The position numbers were made by a program, and so were the translations under genes. From IMG/VR virus record IMGVR_UViG_3300042197_001295, positions 1-64,000 of that record: a DNA stretch of 64,000 nt, one strand, 5' to 3'. The notes beneath the pieces were generated by a model. The model had not been told where the DNA came from. It was given only the letters and a program-made list of their open reading frames with translations, and did no database searches. Positions 1-7,813 of the stretch are shown one piece after another; positions within the stretch are counted from its first letter, which is position 1, and each line of letters starts with the position of its first letter. Source of the stretch: a virus.

Positions 1-75
1 AGAATTTGAAAAGAAATCAAAAAAGTTTTTATTATTTTTAGAAGTTGTTTTAGTTTCAATTTCTTTTTTATTCAT
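1..75 (-). CDS. partial unknown gene (N-terminus only)
   Basis: An ATG on the minus strand at 75 opens a 25-codon reading frame that runs off the left edge of the window. The visible start is lysine- and threonine-rich (MNKKEIETKTT...). No family can be named from so short a piece. It follows the glycosyltransferase gene in the same direction, so the two may be co-transcribed. Confidence 0.4.
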   Translation of the reverse strand, partial: MNKKEIETKTTSKNNKNFFDFFSNS

Positions 76-146
76 ATATAATATTTAATAAAATAACACT
101 ATTAAATATTACATTTTGTTTTATATTTAATATAAAACAAAATGCA

Positions 147-1064
147 TCAAGAATCTGACAAATCTTCGACTAGTTTTGATAATTTTTTATTCAATTCTTC
201 TATTTTACGTAATATTTTTCTTTTACGTTTTAACTTTTGCGTTTCTTTTATTTCTTTATATCCGGGGAGTTTGAACATAGTAATAATTATCCTTTTTAAG
301 AAAAATACTTTTTTTATTTTATTTAACTTTTCTATATTTATACTTGGTCCAAAAATTGGCGTTTTTCTTCCCTTCCAATTTGTTCCCATATTTTCAGAAG
401 ATGTTTCTGAACTATCCAAATGTATAACTATTATTTCTGGTAAAAATTCTCTTTGAGATCTTGTGAATTTTTTAGCATGTAAAACATCTGTTCTGTCACA
501 CGATCCGTGTTCAGTTGGATATTCCATAACGCCAGAAGTTTTTGGATTCCACAATTGCCAAAATCCTATTGGTTCCCACCCACCTTTTTTGTGATGGTAT
601 TCTGCTAATCTAACTCCAATTGGAAATTGATTTGTGTGTATATAAACCCAACCTTCCTGTATTGGTTGGGGATTAGAAATATAATTCATCCATTTTTCAT
701 ACGAATTACACATATATCTATCACATCCATAAATTTTATTTTCGTCTAAAGGGAGATTTTCTAAAATATTTCTTGTTAATGGGGGCAACCAAATATCTGC
801 ATCCATATGCAAAACCCATCCTTTTTTGCTTAAATGTTTCAATCCTTCGTTTATTGCTGCTCCTTTATTAAAAGGATTTTTATCTTTATAAAAAACATCA
901 GTTTGTATACACTTTACATTATAAAATTCGCAAAGTTTTTTAGTTTTTAAATCCTCTTTGTCGGTTACGACTACCATGTTATCAAACATCGATCTATTCA
1001 TTGGCAACGTGTGCGCCAAAAAGTCACTATAATTCACACAAACAACTACTGCTTCAAGATACAT
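147..1064 (-). CDS. glycosyltransferase, family 2-like (GT-A fold)
   Basis: A 305-residue protein with the layout of a GT-A glycosyltransferase: an N-terminal beta-strand (EAVVVCVNY), a nucleotide-binding half, and a DxD-type metal/sugar-nucleotide motif in HMDADIW at about residues 87-92. NKGAAINEGL near residue 67 is also typical of family 2-like enzymes. The C-terminal 60 residues are lysine-rich and coiled-coil-like. Family knowledge: such enzymes transfer a sugar from a nucleotide-sugar. The substrate cannot be read; modification of a virion protein or a host surface glycan are both possible. The neighbour is the divergent tail-fibre gene, and a late octamer lies 13 nt upstream. Confidence 0.7.
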   Translation of the reverse strand: MYLEAVVVCVNYSDFLAHTLPMNRSMFDNMVVVTDKEDLKTKKLCEFYNVKCIQTDVFYKDKNPFNKGAAINEGLKHLSKKGWVLHMDADIWLPPLTRNILENLPLDENKIYGCDRYMCNSYEKWMNYISNPQPIQEGWVYIHTNQFPIGVRLAEYHHKKGGWEPIGFWQLWNPKTSGVMEYPTEHGSCDRTDVLHAKKFTRSQREFLPEIIVIHLDSSETSSENMGTNWKGRKTPIFGPSINIEKLNKIKKVFFLKRIIITMFKLPGYKEIKETQKLKRKRKILRKIEELNKKLSKLVEDLSDS

Positions 1065-1077
1065 ATTCCGCTAAATT

Positions 1078-1085
1078 TATTTATA
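1078..1085 (-). promoter_or_regulatory. T4-type late promoter octamer
   Basis: A perfect TATAAATA on the minus strand, 13 nt before the glycosyltransferase ATG. It is back to back with the octamer of the divergent fibre gene. Confidence 0.6.
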
Positions 1086-1123
1086 CTTTCTGTAAAAAAT
1101 AAAACATTATATTTTATACAAAC

Positions 1124-1131
1124 TATAAATA
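1124..1131 (+). promoter_or_regulatory. T4-type late promoter octamer
   Basis: A perfect TATAAATA, 6 nt before the tail-fibre ATG at 1138. No Shine-Dalgarno sequence lies between them. Confidence 0.7.
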
Positions 1132-1137
1132 AAATTA

Positions 1138-3222
1138 ATGTCAGATAATTTTGAAGAATGGTTGAATGAAATTTCTTCAGTGCCTAAAGAAATATCTCCT
1201 TTAGAAGAAGAATCTTTTTCGATTGAACAAAATATACCAAAACCAACTAGTTCCCCAGTTGAAAAACCAATTAGAGGAATAGTAGAATGGGATAAGATAA
1301 AAAATAAACCATCAACATTTAATCCTTCAAGCCATAATCATGACGGGATATATGCACCTATATCTCACATGCATCCAATATCTAGTATAATAAATTTACA
1401 ATCAACATTGAGCAGTTTACAACTTTCAGGTGACTATGCACCTATAGTTCATACACACGATATTAGTAGTATTACCAATCTTCAAACTACTTTAGATGGA
1501 AAAGCTGCATCGTCACATACACACGATATTAGTAGTATTACCAATCTTCAAACTACTTTAGATGGAAAAGCTGCATCGTCACATACACACGATATTAGTA
1601 GTATTACCAATCTTCAAACCGAATTAAATAATAGATCATTAACTTCACATAATCATGATAGTTTATATGCTCAATTAGTTCATACACACAATATTAGTAG
1701 TATTACTAATCTTCAAACTGAATTAAACAATAGATCATTAACGAGTCATAATCACGATAGTTTATATGCTTCGATAGTTCATACTCATAATATTAGTAGT
1801 ATTGCTAATCTTCAAACCGAATTAGATGGAAAAGCAGCATCGTCGCATACTCATGGTAATATAACATCTTCTGGAACTATTGGAAATACTTCCGGTTTAC
1901 CGATAAAAACCGGAGCATCTGGTATACTTGAAACTGGTGCGTTTGGCACGGCAGTAGGACAGTTTGCGGAAGGCAACCACAAGCATTTTCTGAACGACAG
2001 TATGCCATATTTGAATGTGCAAGGTTATGAGTTGCCATACCGCTATTCTCAGCAGGATTGGTATTTAGAATTAAACAACTATGAAAGCATTCGAGTTTAC
2101 AAAGATGGCGCATGGAAACTCAATTTTTCGAACAATGATCCAGAAAATTCAGAAAACGTCACGATCACTGGTGGATATGATCTTTATCCGTGGAGCCAAC
2201 CTACTAATTTCCGCAATGCAGGATGGACAGTAAAACCGAGGTTATTCGGTGTACTAATAGACCAACTTGACCCCGGAACAAACAACACAGACTTAGACGC
2301 TACTACGTCTTATCACGGTCTGCTTCCCAAACTCGGCGGCGGCACGACCAATTTTCTCCGGGCCGATGGGACATGGGCCGCGCCTCCCGGTACAGCGTCA
2401 ACAGTAGACATTCGCCTTTACACCGTCAACGACACTTGGACTAATCCATCGCCAAGCTCCGCAAAGCGGGTGTTCGTCCGGTTGGTTGGAGGCGGCGGTG
2501 GCGGTGGCAGTGGACGCAAGGGTGCTACTAGCACTGTTCGGTGTGGCGGCGGTGGCGGCGCGGGTGGGTGCGTTGTCGAGTTTTGGACGCTTACTACTGA
2601 TTTGGGTTCAACGGAATCTGTAACTATTGGATCTGGAGGGTCTGGGGGGGCGACGCAGGCGACTAATAGCACTAACGGAAATGCCGGAACCGCCGGAGGA
2701 GAGACTACATTTGGTGGAGGGATAGCTTCGGGCGGAAACGGAGGAGGAGCTGGGACAAGCAGTAGCGGCACTGCCGGAGGTGGAACTAGCAGTGGTAATT
2801 TGTTTGGTGGCACTACGTCCAATGGCTCTAGTGGCGGCGCAGCAAGCGCGGCTGGAGGCACTGGGGCAGGGGGAACTGGAACGGCTGGGTCGCTACCGAG
2901 CGGTGGCGGCGCGGGTGGAGGCATTACAAGCGCGAATGTTTCTTCAACTGGAGGCTTAGGGGGCACGGTGGGGTCTAACACTATTGGCACGATTTCTGGC
3001 GGAGCAGCCGGAGCAGTGGCAGGGAACGGAGGCGCAGGGAATTCGGGGCGAGGGGTGGGGACTGGCGGTGGCGGTGGCGGTGGGAACGGAGGCGTAGGAG
3101 GGAACGGTGGTGGATTCGGAGCCGGAGGTGGCGGAGGTGGCGGAATAACAAATGACACTGGTATTACCAACGCAGGCGGCAATGGTTCGCCCGGGTATGC
3201 ACTTATTATAACTTATCTATAA
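1138..3222 (+). CDS. tail fibre with HxH repeats and a glycine-rich tip
   Basis: A 694-residue probable tail fibre. Residues 55-240 contain repeated SHxH / VHTHDISSITNLQ units, the histidine-pair repeats seen in trimeric phage fibres. The middle (about 240-440) contains the fibre-type sequence TTNFLRADGTWAAPPG. The C-terminal part, from about residue 447, is very glycine-rich (VRLVGGGGGGGSG and many GG runs), like receptor-binding tips of other phage fibres. Base composition changes sharply: the repeat part is AT-rich like the rest of the genome, whereas about 2330-3200 is GC-rich. This suggests the tip was acquired from another phage. A small chaperone-sized gene follows directly. The receptor is unknown. 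Confidence 0.85.
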   Translation: MSDNFEEWLNEISSVPKEISPLEEESFSIEQNIPKPTSSPVEKPIRGIVEWDKIKNKPSTFNPSSHNHDGIYAPISHMHPISSIINLQSTLSSLQLSGDYAPIVHTHDISSITNLQTTLDGKAASSHTHDISSITNLQTTLDGKAASSHTHDISSITNLQTELNNRSLTSHNHDSLYAQLVHTHNISSITNLQTELNNRSLTSHNHDSLYASIVHTHNISSIANLQTELDGKAASSHTHGNITSSGTIGNTSGLPIKTGASGILETGAFGTAVGQFAEGNHKHFLNDSMPYLNVQGYELPYRYSQQDWYLELNNYESIRVYKDGAWKLNFSNNDPENSENVTITGGYDLYPWSQPTNFRNAGWTVKPRLFGVLIDQLDPGTNNTDLDATTSYHGLLPKLGGGTTNFLRADGTWAAPPGTASTVDIRLYTVNDTWTNPSPSSAKRVFVRLVGGGGGGGSGRKGATSTVRCGGGGGAGGCVVEFWTLTTDLGSTESVTIGSGGSGGATQATNSTNGNAGTAGGETTFGGGIASGGNGGGAGTSSSGTAGGGTSSGNLFGGTTSNGSSGGAASAAGGTGAGGTGTAGSLPSGGGAGGGITSANVSSTGGLGGTVGSNTIGTISGGAAGAVAGNGGAGNSGRGVGTGGGGGGGNGGVGGNGGGFGAGGGGGGGITNDTGITNAGGNGSPGYALIITYL
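1459..1620 (+). repeat. 66-bp in-frame tandem repeat in the fibre gene
   Basis: Identical 66-bp units lie at 1459-1524 and 1525-1590. A third copy, identical for its first 29-30 bases, starts at 1591, and degenerate copies follow to about 1850. Each unit encodes 22 residues (DISSITNLQTTLDGKAASSH plus TH). The near-identity points to recent duplication or continuing recombination in fibre length. Confidence 0.9.
2330..3222 (+). other. GC-rich imported segment encoding the fibre tip
   Basis: This part of the fibre gene uses GGC, GGT, GCG and CGG codons and is visibly GC-rich, while flanking genes are strongly AT-rich. The composition returns to AT-rich at the stop codon. It marks a recently exchanged adhesin tip. 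The complementary strand has an open proline-rich frame only because the sense strand encodes glycine runs. Confidence 0.75.
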
Positions 3223-3228
3223 AATAAA

Positions 3229-3645
3229 ATGAAAAGGATAGCACATATTCAAAACGAAAAAATAATAAACGTAAGTGTAGGAAAAGACGATTGGATTGCT
3301 CCTGAAGATGGAAGTATGATGTTAGAATCAGATGCACTTTCTTTAGGATATACTTATTTTTCAAAAAATATTATTAATTACGATAATGCTCCTTCTTGGA
3401 AAGTAAAAATATGGTTGCTGAGAAACGGAATAACTTCTCAAGACATTTCAAATACTATTGTTCAAATTTATGAAAATATGTATGGCGAAAATCTCACAAG
3501 TCAACAAGAATTGGAAAAACAAGAAGCTCTTTTACGATGGGAAAATGTTACAGAAATACCATTTGATCATCCATTGGTAGGTTTAATAGCAAATCAATTA
3601 AATATAAATTTGGAAAATGTATGGAATGATATTCACAGCATTTAA
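3229..3645 (+). CDS. small unknown protein, possible fibre chaperone
   Basis: A 138-residue protein starting 6 nt after the fibre gene. No family was recognised with certainty. The phrase PSWKVKIWLLRNGI at about residues 63-76 and the acidic C-terminus resemble small proteins encoded behind phage tail fibres, some of which assist fibre assembly. That role is inferred from position and size only. The sequence before its ATG is A-rich without a Shine-Dalgarno sequence, so it probably shares the fibre transcript. Confidence 0.6.
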   Translation: MKRIAHIQNEKIINVSVGKDDWIAPEDGSMMLESDALSLGYTYFSKNIINYDNAPSWKVKIWLLRNGITSQDISNTIVQIYENMYGENLTSQQELEKQEALLRWENVTEIPFDHPLVGLIANQLNINLENVWNDIHSI

Positions 3646-3648
3646 ATA
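3641..3648 (+). promoter_or_regulatory. late promoter octamer (7/8)
   Basis: TTTAAATA, one mismatch from TATAAATA, 5 nt before the ATG at 3654. It lies at the end of the preceding gene. Confidence 0.5.
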
Positions 3649-3653
3649 TATTA

Positions 3654-6299
3654 ATGGAAGAATTTGAAATTGAAGATCCGGCAGATATTAATTTTTCATT
3701 AAATGAAAAATATCTAGGAGCAGATTTATACAGAGTAATATATCCAGAAGTATCTTCTAATATCACAACTTATAAAATAAATTTATCAGAAGGATATAAT
3801 TTTTTTCACTTGTTATCTGGTGAAGTTTTTGCTGATGCTTTAGATACGAATTATTCTATTGATTTGAATCAATCAAAAGAATTACTTTTATCAGCAACAG
3901 CAGGAAGTTCTATTGATGTTTCAGATGTAATTTGGCAACGTCAAGGATATAAATTAGAAGGAGCATGGTTAAAATCGTTTAATAATGAACCACGGGATGT
4001 AAAAATGCTTTCCCGAATAATTCCGGGACAAACTACTTTTAGATTTCCGTTTCCCGGAAAAGGTCTTTCTAGTATTGATTTGGGGTGGACTGGACATTCT
4101 TTGGAAAATGTTTCTAAAGATGTTTGGTATACTGAAAATACACAAAATTTAAGAGAAGAATTAACAAAATTATATTGGAACAATTTTCCTTTAAATTCTA
4201 GTTGTGATTCGATTGATATTCACCAAACAAAATTAATTGATAGTGGAGCAATAGCATCAAAGCACAGCAAAGATGCAGACAGAATTTACTATAGACCAAC
4301 TGTTCGGGACGGAAACCCCGATGGAATATACAATGGAGAACAACAAACTAGCTTTTTATATGATTTTGATTTAACGCAAATTCCAGTATCAGAAGGTGAA
4401 AATAAAATTTATTTTCCAATATCAAGAATAAGTCAAGAAGCAAGCGACAATGTAACAAAACCAAATTTCCAAATGAACATTGATCAGTGTTCTCCAATTA
4501 AATTATCCGAAATAAATGTAGCAATGGACATGGCAGGAGCAGTTGCTAGTTTAGATATTACAAAAGCAGATATGATTTTCAAAAAAAGCGGATTTTGTGG
4601 ATCGGTAAATGAAGCTGCATGGTTATCTGGAAGTCCAATTAGTGTTGGTGTTTGTTCTAATAATAGTTCGCATCAATCTTCTCTTTATTCTGTTTTTACA
4701 CCGGGACTTGAAACTAGATTTGTGTTTCATATGACTGGAGGTGATGGTTTGACTTTAAATAAAGTTTTTTATGGTTTAGATCATGATCCTTGGTGCCCTT
4801 ATTTAAAATTAGAACACATCGATTATTTAAAAAATAGCGATAGAACAAAAAATCTTGATTATGATCAAGCAAAAAAATGTAAATGTAAAGCAACTTGGTT
4901 TTCCCCTTGTGGACATTCTGAAAGTTTTATAAAATTTTGGAAATTTACAGACATAATTTACTTAGATCCATTGAGCGGATTTAATGAAGTTAGAAGTTTT
5001 TCTCCAGAATCATGGAGAGATAGAAATGGCAAACCTTGGAATGATTCCGATCAAATAGCATATTTTGAATATAGTGGAATCGAACCAACAATTGGATGGG
5101 GAAGAGGTAATTGGAGAACTGGAAACGGAGATGTGTTTTATTTAAAAGAAGGAGAAGTTTATGTATATAGAAGAACTGATATAAATTCATGTGGAACTAC
5201 TCCTCCATTAATATTGAATAGATCTGTGGAAGATTCTGTTTGCGGTTATGTTAATAGAAATACTCCAATATGGGCAAAAGCAATATATGTTGATGGACAG
5301 TTTATAGATGCAGGTGTTCCTTCTGATATGATATTAAGATCGACAGATTATATTGTTTATAACCACAAGCCAGAATATGAATTTACATGTACTAAATTGT
5401 CAAGTAGAAATGTTACATCTTTTAATGTTTCTTCGACAAGTTCTGTTGAACTTGTTCCTATTTCTTCTTTAGGAGGAATCGGCAGTCAATTAGTTTCAAA
5501 TATTTTAATAAAAGAAACAGAATATTCTTCTGTTTCTGTAGAGTCAGATGTAATAAGTTCATTCATATATCATAAAGCACCCAGCTTTTTATGGTCAACT
5601 GATTTAACAAATTATAATCCTAGACCATATTGGGCACTAGATCCAATAGAATATTGCATGGACGGTCAAACTTCCATCAATGAATATGACGAATATATAG
5701 TTTCTACATTACCAGTTCCAAGTAATCTTGTTTTAGAATATGATTCATATTTTTCTTATCAATATCAGGGAAATGTTCCATTTGTTTGGAATGAAGATAT
5801 AAAAATGAGAATAAATGAAAATAAACCCCCGGTTTGGATGAAAATTGATATTTCGGATTATTCTATGAATACATGGGAAAACACAACAAATCAAAAATCC
5901 GAATTAAAACACCCTAGTGTTTGGAGTCCTCCATCAGAAAATAAATTTATAATGTTTTCTGCAACAACAGCATCTTCTGATATGGTATTGGAAAGTCGCC
6001 ACAATTGCGGATTTTGGTCAGAAGTTGTTTATTGTGCAAAAAAACCTTTTACATGGACAGTTGTATTAACATCAGAATCTGCATTACAGAAAAACACTCC
6101 AATTTTAGATTTATATGTTAAACCAAACTATCCTTGGAGAAATGCAAAAAATATTTATGAAGCAAAATTCAAAATAATGAGCAAAAATCAAAAAACAAAA
6201 ACAAAAAAATCTTTAGGAGTGTTAACGCCAGAAAGAACAACCCAAGATATTTTAAGAGGAAAGGATATAACTATTGAATATGTCGGAAATAATACCTGA
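3654..6299 (+). CDS. large unknown protein, probably tail or baseplate structural
   Basis: An 881-residue protein with no signal peptide, transmembrane segment or recognised domain. It is rich in Ser, Asn, Trp and Tyr, with scattered Cys including KKCKCKATWFSPCGHSE near residue 415. Such composition is common in beta-rich virion proteins. It heads a run of four same-strand genes (3654-10144) with gaps of at most about 22 nt or small overlaps, between the fibre and gp25. A baseplate or tail role is likely from context, but no T4 counterpart could be assigned. Confidence 0.65.
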   Translation: MEEFEIEDPADINFSLNEKYLGADLYRVIYPEVSSNITTYKINLSEGYNFFHLLSGEVFADALDTNYSIDLNQSKELLLSATAGSSIDVSDVIWQRQGYKLEGAWLKSFNNEPRDVKMLSRIIPGQTTFRFPFPGKGLSSIDLGWTGHSLENVSKDVWYTENTQNLREELTKLYWNNFPLNSSCDSIDIHQTKLIDSGAIASKHSKDADRIYYRPTVRDGNPDGIYNGEQQTSFLYDFDLTQIPVSEGENKIYFPISRISQEASDNVTKPNFQMNIDQCSPIKLSEINVAMDMAGAVASLDITKADMIFKKSGFCGSVNEAAWLSGSPISVGVCSNNSSHQSSLYSVFTPGLETRFVFHMTGGDGLTLNKVFYGLDHDPWCPYLKLEHIDYLKNSDRTKNLDYDQAKKCKCKATWFSPCGHSESFIKFWKFTDIIYLDPLSGFNEVRSFSPESWRDRNGKPWNDSDQIAYFEYSGIEPTIGWGRGNWRTGNGDVFYLKEGEVYVYRRTDINSCGTTPPLILNRSVEDSVCGYVNRNTPIWAKAIYVDGQFIDAGVPSDMILRSTDYIVYNHKPEYEFTCTKLSSRNVTSFNVSSTSSVELVPISSLGGIGSQLVSNILIKETEYSSVSVESDVISSFIYHKAPSFLWSTDLTNYNPRPYWALDPIEYCMDGQTSINEYDEYIVSTLPVPSNLVLEYDSYFSYQYQGNVPFVWNEDIKMRINENKPPVWMKIDISDYSMNTWENTTNQKSELKHPSVWSPPSENKFIMFSATTASSDMVLESRHNCGFWSEVVYCAKKPFTWTVVLTSESALQKNTPILDLYVKPNYPWRNAKNIYEAKFKIMSKNQKTKTKKSLGVLTPERTTQDILRGKDITIEYVGNNT

Positions 6300-6783
6300 T
6301 CCAAAATTATACACTTCTGATAATTATAAAGTTGTCAATTTTTATCCTAGTTATTGGCAAGGAATAAACGGAGAAGTAATTTATTCAGAATCTAGGTTTA
6401 TCCCATATTCATCAAAATATAAAGAATTCCCTTTTAATCCCGATTGTCTTAATAATACCAATCTCCCAACAGGAACACTGGAAAAAGTTATTAGCGATAT
6501 AGACGGAAACATATGGAATTGTTATAAAAACGGAAATTATAAAAATCTTTGGTTGCAAAAAATAAATTCTACTAGTTTATCGTCTGTTTCTGGAAATTTT
6601 GAAGGTGAATTTTATATTTCTTCCGGTAAACATATTTGTTTTATAAACAATTATTCCGTTTCTGCTCTCACATACAAGAGAAATTCTTTGTTTTTAAACA
6701 AAACTTTAGAAATTTCCGCATTTCAATACTCTAATGATGTTTTGACTTGTTTAGACAAAAACAACGAAATTATAACAATATAA
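6280..6783 (+). CDS. unknown protein in the tail/baseplate gene run
   Basis: A 167-residue protein starting at the ATG at 6280; an in-frame TTG lies at 6274. It overlaps the end of the preceding gene by 20 nt, which suggests translational coupling. No domain was recognised. The composition (Asn, Ser, Tyr, Trp, with short hydrophobic strands) matches its neighbours and suggests a beta-rich structural protein. It is too short to be a classical baseplate wedge protein. Confidence 0.6.
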   Translation: MSEIIPDPKLYTSDNYKVVNFYPSYWQGINGEVIYSESRFIPYSSKYKEFPFNPDCLNNTNLPTGTLEKVISDIDGNIWNCYKNGNYKNLWLQKINSTSLSSVSGNFEGEFYISSGKHICFINNYSVSALTYKRNSLFLNKTLEISAFQYSNDVLTCLDKNNEIITI

Positions 6784-6786
6784 ATA
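6779..6786 (+). promoter_or_regulatory. T4-type late promoter octamer
   Basis: A perfect TATAAATA that includes the stop codon of the preceding gene, 6 nt before the ATG at 6793. Confidence 0.65.
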
Positions 6787-6792
6787 ATTTAA

Positions 6793-7791
6793 ATGTTATT
6801 AATAGAAAACTATATAATTTACAAAGAATCCAATAATTTATATTTTAAAAACTTATTTGTTTCTTCTGGTGCTACATTAGTGAGTGCAATAGGGGCATAT
6901 AATTTATTAGATTGTGTAATCGGGAAATCTCAACACTTGTTTTTAACTAATAACTATAATTTTATTTCACATTGTTATTCAACAAGTCAACAAGAAGTTT
7001 CCAGCAACTGTTTTAGTTATTATCAATCAATAAAAAACACACAAAACACTGTTTTAAAACCAACATATGTAAATTCTAATTTTTCAACAGACGAATGGTG
7101 GAATATTTTAAAAAATCACATTATTGATTATTGTTATTTTTCAAATTCTTTTAATTTTTTAACATCTGCAATAAACAATTCAAGCACAATTTTTAAAAAT
7201 ATCAAAAATATATACAAAAAAGGCGAAATTTTACCAGAAAATACAAAATTTGCAAAAACACAATATTGGATAACCGTTCCTGTTGGAACATCAACATGTT
7301 CATCTATAGATTACAATATAATTCCTTTAAAGTGTAACGAAAATCTAAACGGAATTGTAGGAGAAAAACAATATATAAAATTTAACAATGATCATGAAAA
7401 TATATCTTTAATATTTTCTTTATCTGCATATCCAACAGAAATAAAAGAAAATATAGAATTTAAATGGTATGATTATTTTAAAGAAGAGAACATAAATAAT
7501 GTTGAATTTTTAAATGCAACAAATGGTTCGTTTTCTGGAAATTCGGATATTATTATTAACAAAACGAAACAGCAATCAGCATGGTTTTTAAACTATGCAA
7601 ATTCCAGTTTATGGGTAAATTTAGCAACAAATCAACCATCTGGTATTGTTTTGAACACAGACGATGTTTTAGTTTATAAAAAATTCGACAACGATGCATA
7701 TTCTGCGCTTTCGTCGAGTATATTGGATGAAGATTTATTGGGATATTTAGACGAAAATCAAAAAGGAACATATTCCTTTTTACAAATGTAA
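6793..7791 (+). CDS. unknown protein in the tail/baseplate gene run
   Basis: A 332-residue protein without a recognised domain. It is Asn/Ser/Lys-rich with many alternating hydrophobic residues. The length is close to T4 gp8 (334 residues), but no sequence similarity was apparent, so this assignment is not made. It has its own late octamer and is followed by the propeller protein after 22 nt. Confidence 0.6.
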   Translation: MLLIENYIIYKESNNLYFKNLFVSSGATLVSAIGAYNLLDCVIGKSQHLFLTNNYNFISHCYSTSQQEVSSNCFSYYQSIKNTQNTVLKPTYVNSNFSTDEWWNILKNHIIDYCYFSNSFNFLTSAINNSSTIFKNIKNIYKKGEILPENTKFAKTQYWITVPVGTSTCSSIDYNIIPLKCNENLNGIVGEKQYIKFNNDHENISLIFSLSAYPTEIKENIEFKWYDYFKEENINNVEFLNATNGSFSGNSDIIINKTKQQSAWFLNYANSSLWVNLATNQPSGIVLNTDDVLVYKKFDNDAYSALSSSILDEDLLGYLDENQKGTYSFLQM

Positions 7792-7799
7792 AATAGACC

Positions 7800-7807
7800 A
7801 ATAAATA
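7800..7807 (+). promoter_or_regulatory. late promoter octamer (7/8)
   Basis: AATAAATA, 6 nt before the ATG at 7814. No Shine-Dalgarno sequence is present. Confidence 0.6.
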
Positions 7808-7813
7808 AAATTA

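Noticed and set aside
1459-1850. Regular repeats suggesting a CRISPR array
   Set aside because: The repeats are contiguous, in frame and encode a fibre shaft; there are no spacers or cas genes.
2418-3182. Long proline-rich open frame on the minus strand inside the fibre gene
   Set aside because: It is the complement of glycine codons (GGN) in the fibre tip and has no promoter or start signals.
6793-7791. Assignment as T4 gp8 by similar length
   Set aside because: No sequence blocks of gp8 could be recognised.
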